The notes under the pieces are model-generated. The model was not told the origin of the DNA, did not search any database, and saw nothing but the letters and a program-made list of their open reading frames with translations. A program made the position numbers and the translations under genes. From Symbiodinium natans (taxonomy: Eukaryota; Sar; Dinophyceae; Suessiales; Symbiodiniaceae), in assembly GCA_905221605.1 (NCBI GenBank), contig CAJNDS010000336.1:890001-954000 (forward strand): a stretch of 64,000 nucleotides of DNA, in the 5' to 3' direction. Shown piece by piece: positions 1-11,748 of the stretch (position 1 is its first letter; each line of letters starts with the position of its first letter).

Positions 1-251
1 GGTTCCTCCTCTATTTCCTTTGTTTGTTTGGGGTTTAGGATTTAGGATTTAGGGTTTAGGGTTTAGGGTATAGGGCTTAGGCTTTAGGGTTTAGGGTCTA
101 TAGAAATTGTATAGGGTTTGGGTCCGGAGTTTTGACCGGGTTTTGTGCGGGTTTTGACCGAGCTTTTTGCTTTGCTTTCCTCTTGAAAAAGCCGGCTTTT
201 TCAGCCCTTTTTTCCAGCCCTCGAAAAAATGGGCGGCGGCTTTTGCTTTTT

Positions 252-282
<31 letters not shown>

Positions 283-940
283 CGAGCGGCGGGGGGGGGG
301 GAACTCTTCAGACGGCCCCGATTCTTCATGTTCCTGAAAAAAAAAGCAAGCTCTGAAATCGCTCGAAAACAAGCCTTTCTCAGCGCCAATAGGGAGAATC
401 CGTATCTTTTGATCTTAATTCGGGGCTTGTGAAGGCGCACCATTGTGGTTGGTGAGGCCATACGATTTCGATTTATAAAGGTCTTGAGGGTTTAGGGTTT
501 AGGTTTTAGGGTTTGGGGGGGGGGGGGGGAGTTTGCGAGTGCCCCAGAGACACGGCTCAGGCTCTGCGTGTTAGGGCTTTAGGGTTTCAGGGTTTTTGGG
601 CTCTAGGGTTTGGGGGCTTTAGGGTTTTAGGGCTTTGGGGCGTTTAAAGTTTTAAGGGTTTAGGTAGTAGCTTTAGCGTTTTAATGCTTTAGGGTTTGAA
701 AGTTTTAGGGTTTTAGGGTGTTAGGGTTTTAGGGTTTTGGGGTTTTAGGGTTTTAGGGTTCTAGGGTTCTAGGGTTTTAGGTAGTAGCTTTTAAGGGTTT
801 GAGCAGAACAAGAAGACCCGCACTTAGCTTGGTCTAGGGGTTCTACCTTGGGCCCTTCAGGTTGTACCCTTGTGCCTTTTTCAGGATCCCTAAGGTAGTG
901 CAAGGGCCATACGAGGAGTGTATGAAGGGGAACCTTTAGG

Positions 941-1066
941 GTTTAGGGTTTAGGGTTTAGGGTTTAGGGTTTAGGGTTTAGGGTTTAGGGTTTAGGGTTT
1001 AGGGTTTAGGGTTTAGGGTTTAGGGTTTAGGGTTTAGGGTTTAGGGTTCAGGGTTCAGGGTTTAGG
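941..1066 (+). repeat. TTTAGGG array
   Basis: Near-perfect tandem TTTAGGG in the intron downstream of the last transporter exon. Degenerate TTTAGGG also fills much of 1-800 around a T(15)G(21) run. Confidence 0.95.
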
Positions 1067-1317
1067 GAATGCGAGTCTGAATCCCATGATTTGGGGGGGT
1101 TTAGGGCTTCGGAGGGTTGAGTCTTGGGAGGTGGCCCTCAATAGCCGGCTGAGACGAGCTGGTCTTCTCAGGGCCTTAGGTGTGGGGGTTTAGGGTTTAG
1201 GGTTTAGGGTTTAGGGCTTTAGGGTTTTAGGGGTCAGGGTTCAGGGTTTAAGGTTCAGGGTTTAGGGCTAGGGTTTAGGGTACATCCTGGGCCCCGAGGA
1301 TCCCAAGTCACTGCTAC

Positions 1318-1375
1318 CGGAAGGCACGTCGATGGTCCCAACGTCGCCCGTCAGCCGGTTGATCAGGCGTCCGAC
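1318..1375 (-). CDS. TMD2 'vGRLINRltgDvgtiD' exon
   Basis: VGRLINRLTGDVGTIDVPS continues FFDKQP exactly as in ABCC TMD2. Acceptor GAG|G, GT donor, phase 0 to 1. This is the last transporter exon found before the left edge. Confidence 0.94.
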
Positions 1376-1387
1376 CTCGCCCACACC

Positions 1388-1419
<32 letters not shown>

Positions 1420-1720
1420 ACCCTAAACCCTAAACCCTAAACCCTAAACCCTAAACCCTAAGCCTCGGGGAAGCAACCCCCGTAGACGAGACCCCAAACA
1501 TGCCAAACACGCACAGGTTCAGGATGTGCAGGTTTTAGGGCTTAGGGCCCCGAAATCCCCCCAGCCCTAAACCCTGAGCTTCCTTAGCCAAGGTTTGGGG
1601 TTTAGGGTTTAGGGTTTAATTCGGGGGTTTAGGGTTTAGGGCTTAATTAGGGGTTAGGGTTTAGGGCTTAGGGTTTAGGTTTTAGGGCTTAGGGTTTAGG
1701 GCTTCAACCGGGCTCACGGC

Positions 1721-1796
1721 CGGCTGCTTGTCGAAGAAGAGGTCGATCGGGGCGCGCAGCAGAGATCCGAGCGTGTCCAGGTAGATCTGCGAAGAC
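1721..1796 (-). CDS. TMD2 'll.raPi.lFFD.qP' exon
   Basis: YLDTLGSLLRAPIDLFFDKQ ending in Pro: the highly conserved 'h..ll.aP..FFd..P.GRI.NR' start. Acceptor GAG|G, GC donor (a GT donor 3 nt on is also possible), phase 2 to 0. Confidence 0.94.
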
Positions 1797-2519
1797 CTCG
1801 GGGGGCTCCTTGGGTCTAGGGTTTAGGGTTTAGGGTTTAGGGTTTAGGGTTTAGGGTTTGGGGATTAGGGCATAGGCCGGTTCTAGAGGGCTATGAGTGA
1901 ATATACGGACGAAGAAACGACATGAATGCATGATTCACGCGTGCACTATATCTTAAGGCTTAGAGCTCTTTAGGATTTAGGATTTAGGGTTTAGGGTTTA
2001 GGGTTTAAGGTTTTAAGTTTGGGTGGCTCATCTCAGCTCCCAAACCCCAGAACTCTAAATACCAACCTGCACCCCAGCGCGTACAATACTGGAGCCAAGG
2101 CCCATTACCCCAGAGTCCGAAGGGTTTAGGGCTTAGGGCGCAAAGGGCCCAAAACCCAAAAACCCTAAACCCTAAGACCCCTAAAAACCTTAAACCAAAA
2201 TCCCTGAAACCTCAAGGGAGTCCTCCTCGGACCCTAAGATGGTTCCCTCAATATACTCCCAGTGTGGCCCAGATATTCCCTCCAGGAGTCTCTACAAAGG
2301 GTCCCCAAACCCGAGGGTACGCCCAAGGTAGAGCCCCATGAGAACCCCATTCAAGGGACTAAAAGGGGCTACTTAGGTACTTATCTAGGGGAATATAGGG
2401 GAATAAGATTACCTAAACCCTAAACCCTAAACCCTAAACCCTAAACCCTAAGGGCCCCTTCTGGGTTCCCTCCTTATACCCGTTAACCCACGGGAGGAGG
2501 GCCAGTCTGGGCGCCGCAC

Positions 2520-2542
2520 GCGGTGTTGGAAGCAGCGGTTGC
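2520..2542 (-). CDS. TMD2 microexon (23 nt)
   Basis: ATAASNT plus two bases. Acceptor TAG|G, GT donor, phase 0 to 2, which is exactly the phase change needed between its neighbours. Too short to identify by sequence. Confidence 0.5.
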
Positions 2543-3090
2543 CTAAACGGAATTCATGGGACCCTACCTTGGACTCCTACGGTTCTACCCTAAACCCTAA
2601 ACCCTAAACCCTGAACCCTAAACCCTAAACCCTAAACCTTAAACCCTAAACTCTTACCCTGGGGTGTGAGGTTTAGGGCCGAACAAATCCGTTGTGGCTG
2701 AGAAAAGTTTAGGGTTTAGGAATCCAGGGCTTCAGGCTTCAGGGCTTCTAGGGTTTGAGGGCCCAAGCCTCTAAGCCGCTGTATCCGCCCAAACCCCTCA
2801 ACCCTAAACCCCTAACCCTAAACCTCTAAACCCGAAACCCCTAAACCCTAAACCAAAAACTCCTAAGCCCGTAACCCGAATCGAATTGCAAATCCGCAAG
2901 CCCTAAAACCTTAACACCCCCAACCCGGGGAGAGGAGGTGTGTAGGGGGTGCATAGGGGGTGTATAGGCGGCGTCTTAAAACCTAAATCCTAAACCCTAA
3001 ACCCTAAACCCTAAACCCTAAACCCTAAACCCTAAACCCTAAACCCTAAACCCTAAGCCGGTGTGAAGGGCTCAAAGGGTTGATCCTGGC

Positions 3091-3161
3091 CTGTGCAGTG
3101 ACGGAGAAGGCCAAGAAGGAGCTTACGCCACAGCAGCCGGCCACCAGCCACATGAAGAAGC
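3091..3161 (-). CDS. TMD2 helix exon
   Basis: FFMWLVAGCCGVSSFLAFSV then TAQ: second TMD2 helix. Acceptor CAG|G, GC donor, phase 1 to 0. Confidence 0.82.
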
Positions 3162-3654
3162 CTGTAGGGTTTTGGGGTTTAGGGTTTAGGGTTTAGGGTT
3201 TAGGGTTTAGGGTTTAGGGGTTAGGGGTAAGGGGTTAGGGTTTAGGGTTTAGGGTTTAGGGTTTAGGGTTTAGGGCATATTTTTGCGGGTTTAGGGTTTA
3301 GGGTATAGAGTAGGGTTTAGGGCTTAGGGCTTAGGGTTCAGGGGTTAGGGGTTTAAGAAAAAACAAAGATCCACCCTAGCATGACTGTCAGGAAAACATA
3401 ACACAGAAATGAGCCAGACCCCAAACCCAAACCCTCAACCCTGAACCATCCTAGACACCACGAGTACTTGTGCGCCCTAACACCGAAATGCGCCCCTAGC
3501 AAAGACTCTTCTTCCATGCCTGAGACCCCTCAACCCTAAACCCTAAACCCTAAACCCTAAACCCTAAACCCTAAACCCTAAAGGGCGGTCCGAAAACCTG
3601 ACTCCAAGTCCAGGCCCCACAACCAGAGAACCCAGAGCAGCCTCAGACTAGCAA

Positions 3655-4041
3655 GGGTTTAGGGTTTAGGGTTTAGGGTTTAGGGTTTAGGGTTTAGGGT
3701 TTAGGGTTTAGGGTTAGGGTTTAGGGTTTAGGGTTTAGGGTTTAGGTTTCGTTTAGGGTTTAGGGTTTAGGGTTTAGGGTTTAGGTTTGGTTTCGGGTTT
3801 GGTGGGTTGGGGTTAGGGTTTGGGTTGGGTTTAGGGTTTAGAGGGGTTTAGGGTTAGGGTTTTAGTTTAGGGTTTAGGGTTTAGGGTTTAGGGTTTAGGG
3901 TTTAGGGTTTAGGGTTTAGGGTTTTAGGGTTAGGGTTTAGGGTTTAGGGTTTAGGGTTTAGGGTTTAGGGTTTAGGGTTTAGGGTTTAGGGTTTAGGGTT
4001 TAGGGTTTAGGGTTTAGGGTTTAGGGTTTAGGGTTTAGGGT
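3655..4041 (+). repeat. Long TTTAGGG array with slips
   Basis: About 55 TTTAGGG units, with 6-bp TTAGGG slips and a short TTTGGG-rich patch near 3790. It lies in the TMD2 intron between exons at 3.1 and 4.5 kb. Confidence 0.95.
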
Positions 4042-4137
4042 ATGGGCTTCTTAAGCCCGTTTTTGCGTCGGTTGAAAGTTCAGAAGCCTCCATGGACCCC
4101 GGCTACCTGGTCGCCCCCTACAATGCCCAGCACCTTA

Positions 4138-4277
4138 CTTGGAGGTTCATGCTACTTGCTAACCAATTATAACTGTACTTACAACTGTACTTATAACCAT
4201 ATTAGGGCACTGAAAGGGCGCATGAGTGGGTTATAAGTACAGCTATGATTGGTTAATAAGTACCACGAACCTCCAAG
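4138..4277. mobile_element. Fold-back element, family B
   Basis: Terminal CTTGGAGGTTC... and ...GAACCTCCAAG with inner arms 'TACTTATTAACCAAT'-like. Copies are at 30427-30664 and 47609-47743, with fragments at 15118-15287 and 16253-16349. Confidence 0.8.
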
Positions 4278-4495
4278 CACCGAGTCTAGATGCAAGCCTT
4301 GAGTGGGTGCCAGGAGGCAGCATTTTGTGTTAAAACCCCCAAGGCCCCAAAAAAACGCGAAAACCCTTGAACCAAAACCCGACACCACTCAGCCATTTAA
4401 ACCCTAAACCCTAAACCCCAAACCCTAAACCCTAAACTCTAAGCCCTAAGCCCTAAGCCGAAAAGCCCTAGACCCTACATCCGCTGGCGAAGGGC

Positions 4496-4520
4496 CGTCG
4501 TTGGCATTGGGATCTGCCAC
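4496..4520 (-). CDS. TMD2 loop microexon (25 nt)
   Basis: VADPNAND plus one base of Gly. Acceptor CAG|G, GC donor, phase 0 to 1. It links WINAK to GFFMWLV in the right phase and spacing for the first TMD2 extracellular loop. Confidence 0.66.
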
Positions 4521-4924
4521 CTGCGAGCGGTCCCCTCCCGCGGGTGATCGTTTTGAGGGGCTAGGGCCGAGGGCCCCAGAACCAAAAACCCGAAAACCCT
4601 TACCCCAAACCTTCAACCCTAAACCTTGCACCCTTCGGCCCCCCCTGGCGCCGGATGCGGCTAAAGGTGTTGGGGAAAGGGGAGTTTAGGGTTTAGGGCT
4701 GGGTCGCTTGCAGCCCTAAACCCTAAACCCTACACCCTAAACCCTAAACCCTAAACCCTAAACCCTAAACCCTAGAGCTTAGATGTTCAAGCCTAAGCCC
4801 CGAACCCTCAACCTGCCAAGCCGAAGGCCGGGCCCCAATCCGCTCATCCCTTCGACGCTTCACAACCCTGCACCCTGAAGCCTTAGAACCCCTAAAACCC
4901 AAACACCCTAAACCCGACACCCTA

Positions 4925-5070
4925 CACCACAGGGTTTAGGGTTTAGGGTTTAGGGTTTAGGGTTTAGGGTTTAGGGTTTAGGGTTTGGGGTTTAGGGTTT
5001 GGGGTTTAGGGTTTAGGGTTTAGGGTTTAGGGTTTAGGGTTTAGGGTTTAGGGTTTAGGGTTTAGGGTTC
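4925..5070 (+). repeat. TTTAGGG array
   Basis: About 20 units with two TTTGGGG variants, ending 8 nt from the donor of the exon at 5078. Confidence 0.93.
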
Positions 5071-5077
5071 ACCCGGC

Positions 5078-5133
5078 CTTGGCGTTGATCCAGCTCCCGA
5101 TGACCAACGTCTGGCTGATCTCCATGATCTTAC
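5078..5133 (-). CDS. TMD2 exon to 'gsWi'
   Basis: KIMEISQTLVIGSWINAK, equivalent to 'l.q.......Wl..W'. Acceptor CAG|G, GC donor, phase 1 to 0. Confidence 0.78.
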
Positions 5134-5655
5134 CTGGTCTTCAGGGCTTTAAGATCTTGGGGTTTTAAGGCTTAGGGTTTTAAGACCTTAGGGTTTTAAG
5201 GTTTAGGGTTTAGGGTTTAGGGTTTGGGGTTTGGGGTTTGGGGTTTGGGGTTTAGGGTTTCAGATTTTAGGGTCTAGGGTTTAGGGTTTAGGGTGTAGGG
5301 TTTAGGGTTCAGGGTTTAGGATTTAGGGTCAAACCCTAGACCCTCAAGCCTACAAATGAACTCTAAAGCCAGAACCCCTGAGCCCAATAACCCATCAAAC
5401 CGTACGCCCTGAACCCTAAACCCTAAACCCGAAGCCCCTCCACCCCAAACCCTAAACCCAAACCCCTAAACCCTAAACCCTAAACCCTAAACCCTGAACC
5501 CTAAGCCCCTGCACCTTCGGGTTTAGGGCCTACGGTTTAGGGCTCAGAGCATAGTTAGGCTGAGATCTTGAGTCTAGGGCTCAGGGAAAGCTTACTGTTT
5601 GTAGGACACTAAACCCTGGATCCTAAGCCTAAGCCCATAACCCCGGCCCAGGCAC

Positions 5656-5706
5656 TCGCAAAAGTGATCAGGAAGAAAAGGGCCACCTTGCAGTAGCCCG
5701 CGCGGC
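5656..5706 (-). CDS. TMD2 first-helix exon
   Basis: RAGYCKVALFFLITFA: Gly-rich turn then a membrane helix. Acceptor GAG|G; donor GT after 5656 (phase 1) suits the next exon. The frame stays open a little further (ASAWAG). Confidence 0.78.
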
Positions 5707-6061
5707 CTCGGGAGGGTTAAGGGTTTAGGGTAAAAAAAGCCACCGCCAGGGTAAAGACCGAAACCCGCAGGACCCAAAACAGGGGCAGGGTCTAAGGCTT
5801 AGGGTTTACCCCTGTCACAACCCTAAACCCTTTTCAGGGTTGAGGGACCACTTTCCTGCTTCTCGAAACCCCCAAGCCCACCGAGTTCTTGTGAGGTACT
5901 CTAACCCTAAACCCCAAGACCCTAAGCACCTAAAGCCCCAAAAACCAATCCCTAAACCCTAACCCTAAACCCTAAACTCCCAGGCCCTAGGCGCCTTAGC
6001 CCTAAACCCTAAACCCCAAACCCTAAACCCTAAACCCTGAACGCCAGTCGCCAACTTCAGC

Positions 6062-6116
6062 CAAGGCGGCTCATCCACGTGGTGACAGTGCTCCAGGAGA
6101 CATCTTCATGCTGCTC
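6062..6116 (-). CDS. Start of TMD2, '.dVSWstv..w' exon
   Basis: EQHEDVSWSTVTTWMSRL corresponds to 'e...G.VsW.vy..Y' of ABCC TMD2. Acceptor CAG|G, GC donor, phase 0 to 1. Confidence 0.78.
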
Positions 6117-6563
6117 CTGCAGGGTTAAGGGTTTAGAGTTTAGGGTTTAGGGTTTAGGGTTTAGGGTTTAGGGTTTAGGGTTTAGGGTTTAGGGTTTAGG
6201 GTTTAGGGTTTAGGGTTTAGGGTTTAGGGTTTAGGCTTGACGGGCCTCTCTGAACCTTGGGCCTGTTCAAGGTTCCGGCAATCACGGTGCAGGGTTCAAG
6301 CTTGCCAAAACCCTGATCTCTTCACCCTAAACCGTACCCCTAGCCCAACAGAGGCCCTATTCCTTAAAACAGCTGAACCTCATAGCCCTGCATATTCAGG
6401 GCTTGGAACCCTAAACCCTAAACCCTAAACCCTAAACCCTGAACCCTGAACCCTGAACCCTGAACCCTAAACCCTAAACCCTAAACCCTAAACCGTGGCA
6501 AGGGCGCGCTGCCCAAGGCACACATCACGTGGGAAGCGTCAGCAGGTGGTGGGCCGCGCTCTA

Positions 6564-6766
6564 GGGTTTAGGGTTTAGGGTTTAGGGTTTAGGGTTTAGG
6601 GTTTAGGGTTTAGGGTTTAGGGTTTAGGGTTTAGGGTTTAGGGTTTAGGGTTTGGGTTTTAGGTTTAGGGTTTAGGGTTTAGGGTTTAGGGTTTAGGGTT
6701 TAGGGTTTAGGGTTTAGGGTTTAGGGTTTAGGGTTTAGGGTTTAGGGTTTAGGGTTAGGGTTTAGG
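6564..6766 (+). repeat. TTTAGGG array
   Basis: About 29 units, one of the longest arrays, with one slip near 6652. A second array of about 15 units lies at 6131-6234. Confidence 0.95.
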
Positions 6767-7584
6767 ATTGGAGCTATATGGCATGGCCGGTGTAGTGCGT
6801 CCTCCCACCTGCAAAGGAGGCACTTGAACATTCCCGGCCCCCTCCCCCCACCCCACCGCTAAACCCTGAGCCCTAAACAGCAAAACCTTAAACCCTAAGA
6901 CACGTCCCATCATGTGAAGGAAGGAATACCAACGAGGGCACCCGTCTTTTGATTGGAGACCCGGATTGTGGAGTGAAGTACCTTGTGTAATCTCTTCAAG
7001 GCTTCAAGGGCTTTTCGGGAGGAATAAGGTCCACAATCCAGAAAAGGCGAAGTGCGTCATCACGCGGTGAACGCCTTAACGCAGTCAAATCTAGAAGCCT
7101 ACACTGCCGTGGCCTCAACCCTAAACCCACAACACTGAACCCTAAACCCTAAACCCAACCTCCCCAAAGAACCCTATAACGGTGGAACCTACACCCCCAC
7201 GTTGGGTTCCCTGATCCCAAAGCCCCCAGATCGCCCCAGAAACCCAGAAACCCGAAACTCCCATAAGCCCCACCTAATAGAGGTGCCTTAATCATTAGAA
7301 TAGGGTTTGGGGGGGGGGGGGGGGGGGGTATTATAGCAAAGGGGGACCAACTAACCCCAAGCCCTGAACCCTTATATAGGGGCGTCAATCATTGGAATAT
7401 GTTTGTTGGTGGTGATGATAGTATAGTTACTAAGGGGCCAAAAGGGAACAATACTCGTAATCATTCCGATCCCTATATTCGGCTTAGAGTTTAAGGTTTA
7501 GGTCTCAGGGCTTAGGGTTCTTTTTGTGGGACTCAAGCACCCTAAGCCCTAAACCCTGAAGGGGGTGGGGTTGGGGGAGAAATC

Positions 7585-7617
7585 CTCGTCGCGAAGGTTG
7601 ATCTTCTCGTCCGTGCC
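7585..7617 (-). CDS. Linker exon before TMD2 (33 nt)
   Basis: GTDEKINLRDE then, across the intron, EQHEDVSW: matches the family's 'l...Ee...G.VsW' entry to TMD2. Acceptor GAG|G, GA donor, phase 0. Confidence 0.58.
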
Positions 7618-8261
7618 CTCTCAATTTTTGAATTCAGGGCTGGGGGGTTTACTTTAAAAATCACAAAAAGCCTACCTTTTGCTCTTGAAAGGTTGCGAAA
7701 GGTTGCATTGGAAGCCTATAAGTGTTTGTAGTAAGAACTACCTACAATCTTGGCAGCCCAGCAACAACACTTTTTATGAGGGCACCCTTTTTGGAGACTT
7801 ACTACTCTCTACAAGGGAACCTAGAACAGGGTACCACTGTAAACCATAACCCCTAAACCCTAAACCCTAAACCCTAAACCCTAAACCCTAAATCCTAAAC
7901 CCCAAACCCTAAACCCTAAACCCTAAATCCTAAAGTTCAGGGTTTTCGGGCCTTCGAGGATGTGGGCCACGCTGTGGGGCCACAGCGAGCTCGAGCTCTG
8001 GGAGGAAGGTTTAGGGTTTACCTGCAACCCTATGTAGGAATAAGAACCCCCTATTTAGTAGGTATTACCCTCAAAACAGTAGGCAGATAGGGTCCCAGGT
8101 GGCTTCGGGTTTAGAGTTGAAGTCTAGGGCTTGCTCACTGAAGCGACGCACCTCGACCCCAGGGTCGTGGGTGGCGCGTCCCGCGAAAGCTAGAAACCCA
8201 ACCCACCCAAACCAGACTCACTGACGGGTTTGGGGTGTTCTTTCGTGGTGGCAGTTCTCTC

Positions 8262-8294
8262 CACAGCCGGTAGCGGCTGGTCCACGTCCAGCTT
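8262..8294 (-). CDS. Candidate linker exon
   Basis: KLDVDQPLPAV, in phase 0 with its neighbours. Its acceptor AAG|A breaks the AG|G rule, and the chain is equally in phase without it. Confidence 0.32.
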
Positions 8295-8483
8295 CTTCAT
8301 CGGTGGGACACGCAGGCCAACCGTTCGAGGAAAAACATGACAAGAAAAGTACAGACATCCGCACGTCATCGCCAGAGCTTGCGCGCCGTCCCCGGGCCTT
8401 GGACTCCTTGTCCTCGGAGAGGAAGCCGTGCCTACGCCCGTTTCGCGGCGCAGGGAGTCATGGCAGCGCTCCCCTTGGTCGAC

Positions 8484-8525
8484 CTTGCTGAAAACGCTAG
8501 CAGGCGTCAGGAACTCCTTGTCATC
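8484..8525 (-). CDS. Linker exon
   Basis: DDKEFLTPASVFSK, acceptor GAG|G, GT donor, phase 0. A similar shorter island, DKESK after GAG|G, lies at 8398-8412 and may be a duplicate. Confidence 0.5.
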
Positions 8526-8767
8526 CTCGGTGGCGAAAACGCCCAGGAGCGAGCCTCCTGAATCTGGACCCTACACCCTAAGCTCGGGGTTGGGGTTGGG
8601 ACACCCTCAAATCTAAAACCCGAGTCGCCATGCTCTTACTAGTTCTCAGTCGGGAATCAGGGTCCATCCTGCATTTTTTGGGCCGCGTAGATGAATATCA
8701 GGCACCTACATAACTCCCAACATTCCCCCAGAACCAGCAGGATGCCCTATGTAGCCCTGAAGCAAAG

Positions 8768-8878
8768 TTCATAGGTTTCCCTACTACCCCCCCCCTAGGT
8801 TCCCCTCTTGAAAAACCTTAATTGAGCTGAATTATCCCTAAAGGGTAGCATAGAAGGGGGTAGTAGGGAAACCCATGA
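8768..8878. mobile_element. Fold-back element, family D
   Basis: 23-bp arms TCATAGGTTTCCCTACTACC and complement with one mismatch. The loop shares 'cctaggttcccc..aaccttaatt' with 14170-14245. Confidence 0.7.
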
Positions 8879-9123
8879 TTAAAGTTCCTAAACCCCCCGA
8901 CCCGTTTGAATCTACACAAGACCCTAAACTCCTAAACCCCAAACAGTTCAGGGTTGGGGATTCTAATGTTGAGGGGGAAAACATCCTAAACCCTAAGCCT
9001 CGAACCCCAAACCCTAAACCCTAAACCCCCAAACCCCCAAACCCTAAACCCTAAACCCCAAACCCGAAACCCTAAACCCTAAATCCTAAACCCTAAACCC
9101 CAAAACCCTCAAAACCTCGGGGC

Positions 9124-9186
9124 CTTTGCCGAGGCCGGGGAGTCCGATTTCGACTGCGATCCGGTTTGGCCCTGCGCCGGTTCCTC
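9124..9186 (-). CDS. NBD1-TMD2 linker exon
   Basis: EEPAQGQTGSQSKSDSPASA: low-complexity polar linker rich in Ser, Gln and Ala. Acceptor AAG|G, GC donor, phase 0. It is probably disordered and perhaps a phosphorylation target. Confidence 0.62.
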
Positions 9187-9227
9187 CTTCGCATTCGAGG
9201 GGAGGGGGGAGAGTTTCTCTAAATCAG

Positions 9228-9380
9228 GGTTTAGGGTTTAGGGTTTAGGGTTTGGGGTTTGGGGTTTGGGGTTTGGGGTTTGGGGTTTGGGGTTTAGGAT
9301 TTAAGGTTTAGGGTTTAGGGTTTAGGGTTTAGGGTTTAGGGTTTAGGGTTTAGGGTTTAGGGTTTAGGGTTTAGGGTTTA
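9228..9380 (+). repeat. TTTAGGG/TTTGGGG array
   Basis: Starts as TTTAGGG, switches to six or seven TTTGGGG units and returns to TTTAGGG, showing local spread of a variant unit. Confidence 0.92.
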
Positions 9381-10189
9381 GGGGTACGGGTCCTCCTGCA
9401 TATCGGGGGCATACGATATCAGGGGGGTACCTTCTTGGGGTCCTCATAAGGTTTCGTGTTTGGTTCAGGGTTTAGGGTTTAGGGTTTAGGGTTTAGGGTT
9501 TAGGGTTTAGGGTTTAGGGTTTAGGGTTTCTTTAAGGTTTAGGATTTAGGGTTTGGTGTTTAGGTGTGGTCTCAGGGCTTCAGGTTTTCGAGCTTAAGGG
9601 CACCAGGGTTTCAGCCCTGCCCTAAACCCTAAACCCGAGGGGGTTTCAGGCTTAAGGGAGTTTTGGAACCCTAAACCCTAAACCCTAAACCCTAAACCCC
9701 TAAGGGGGAGGAGGGGGGGGGTTCAGGGGCGCTGTGGCTTGTAGGGTTTTAGGGCTGTCTAGCGCCTCCAAGGCTTCTAAGGCTTAGGGGTTTTAGGCCT
9801 TAGGGTATTAGGGTAATAGGGTTAAGGGTTCAGGGCTTAGGGCTTAGGGTATTAGGGTATTAGGGTTTAGGGTTTAGGGCTTCGTGACTTTGGGACTTTC
9901 GAGAGGTTTAACTGGAGCTTCAAGGTCCAGGGCGTGTTGAAGATTTGCGAATCCGATGAATGAAGAGGGCACTCTTTTTTGGTTGAAAGCAGCTTATAAG
10001 GGGACCTAAACCCTAGAAATTGGGGAATACGGGCCTAAGCTGGGTCCTAGCTTAAGGTTTCAGACGTTTGGGGCTTCTATGGTCTAGGGCTTTGAGCTCT
10101 TGAGCGATAGAGAGGTCAAGGCTTTTGGGGGGGCTGCGCGCAGTACCGGCTTAGGCTTCTCAAGTGTCTAGGGCTTAGGCTTCTTCAGT

Positions 10190-10265
10190 TCGATATATAC
10201 ATCTACATCTACATCTACATATACATATACATATACATATACATGTACATATACGTATACATATG

Positions 10266-10316
<51 letters not shown>

Positions 10317-10326
10317 GTATATGTGC
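10190..10326. repeat. AT-rich microsatellite
   Basis: (TACATC)n grading into (TACATA)n and (TA)n. A similar (TA)n tract is at 46765-46930. Confidence 0.9.
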
Positions 10327-10651
10327 TTCTGGGCTTCAAGGGCACGGAAGTTAGTGTTCGAGATCAAGGGCTTACTTTGGGGCTTGCGCTAAGCCCTGGT
10401 AGGAACCCCCAATTGTCAGAACACAACAGGGTACCCCTACTCCCGCATGGGTCGTTCTCTATGTTAGGGTAACACCAAATACAAAGCCCCAAACCCTGAA
10501 CCCTAATTCCTAGCAGGAACCCTGGAGAGGACTCCAATAGCCCTAAACCCTAAACCCTAACCCCTAAACCCTAAACCCTAAACCCTAAACCCTAAACCCT
10601 AAACCCTAAACCCTAAACCCTAAATCCCAAACGCAAACTTCGGAGGAGCTC

Positions 10652-10696
10652 CTGAGCCTGCGCCTGCAACTTCTTGAAGGCTGGGGACTCTAGGAC
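10652..10696 (-). CDS. NBD1 C-terminal helix exon
   Basis: VLESPAFKKLQAQAQ follows '..EDGSPGK' as 'l..s.aF..l' does in the family. Acceptor CAG|G; three in-frame donors (two GC, one GA) leave the exact end open by 15 nt. Confidence 0.82.
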
Positions 10697-11523
10697 CTGC
10701 TTAGGAGCTTTCGAAGGTTTAGGGGTTTCTTGGGTCTTGGGTTTAGGGTTTAGGGTTTAGGGTTTAGGGTTTAGGGTTTAGGGTTCAGGGTTCAGGGTTC
10801 AGGGTTCAGGGTTTAGAAGTGTTTTTGGGGGGGAGTTAGAAGCTTTAGGGTTGTTTCGGGGGCTTTTGGGGTTTGCGGCGTAGGGCACAAGCCTTAGAGG
10901 GCTTGAGGCTTTGGGGGTTCAGGGCTTTAAAGAGTTCAGGGGGGGCTCAAAGAACACACCTAGAGGCTATTGAAGGCTCTTACCTCCCAGATATGTTTCA
11001 GGGGTTTCAAAGGCTGACCCTAAACCCTAAACCCAAAGCCCTAACCCTAAACCCTAAACCACCAAACACCAAAAGGCCCTAACCCTAAACCGTAGAACTA
11101 ACCCTAAACCGTAGAAGGCTTCTATAAGGATCTGGGGGGGATGAGGTTTTGGGTTTAGGGTTTCGGGCTCTGACGGAACCTCTGCTGGTACCTGTCCTTT
11201 CATCTTCTCCCTTTCGACCCATCGGGTTTGTCTCACGCTTGCGCCCCTAAACACTAAAACCCTAAATGCGCGGCAATCCTTTTCTCTTCCTCCGATTCAT
11301 CTTCCTCTGCGCAAACCCTGAACCCTAAACACTATAGACCCTGCAAAGGCCTAAGCCCTGGAAACCCTGAGCCCTGAACCCTAAACTCTAGATGCCCCTC
11401 CTCCCCTGCCCGCGGCCCCCAAAACGCCACAACGTTATGTGTCCTATAAGCCTACTGACAGCCCGAGACAGCTGATTTCGGGCACACGCTCACGGGAGCT
11501 GCGTCATGATGGCGTTTGCCAGC

Positions 11524-11620
11524 CGATTCGCTTCTCGTGCTCCGCCTCATCGAAGCGACATCGAAGCGGGGTCCAGACGATGCAGATTGGGTCTACTTGC
11601 AGCCGCTGCAGGATGTCCAC
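11524..11620 (-). CDS. Unidentified coding-like block, 32 codons
   Basis: After GAG|G it reads VDILQRLQVDPICIVWTPLR and FDEAEHEKRI, ending at a GC dinucleotide. Not part of the ABC fold. It lies between two transporter exons that join directly. Confidence 0.36.
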
Positions 11621-11748
11621 CTCCAAGTGCGCACAAGTTGAGCTTTTTCATTGACTGTACTTCAGTCGGCACATCAAGCAGAAGCTGCAAACAAGATCAA
11701 AGGCACGGGCAGTGCACCTCCGCCGGCGCCGTTGCACCCAAACGGCCC

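Noticed and set aside
1-1066. A true chromosome end at the left edge
   Set aside because: Repeats are interrupted and in both orientations, and transporter exons continue to within 1.3 kb; the missing NBD2 implies the gene goes on beyond base 1.
6494-6560. Plus-strand frame KGALPKAHITWEASAGGG, resembling the 'G.V....Y....GG' entry of TMD2
   Set aside because: It is on the opposite strand to all other exons, and the minus-strand exon at 6062-6116 supplies that segment in the right phase.
11160-11254. Minus frame with WVEREKMKGQVP, like the 'E...G.V' linker before TMD2
   Set aside because: It lies between two NBD1 exons that join directly; the linker and the real VSW exon lie further left.
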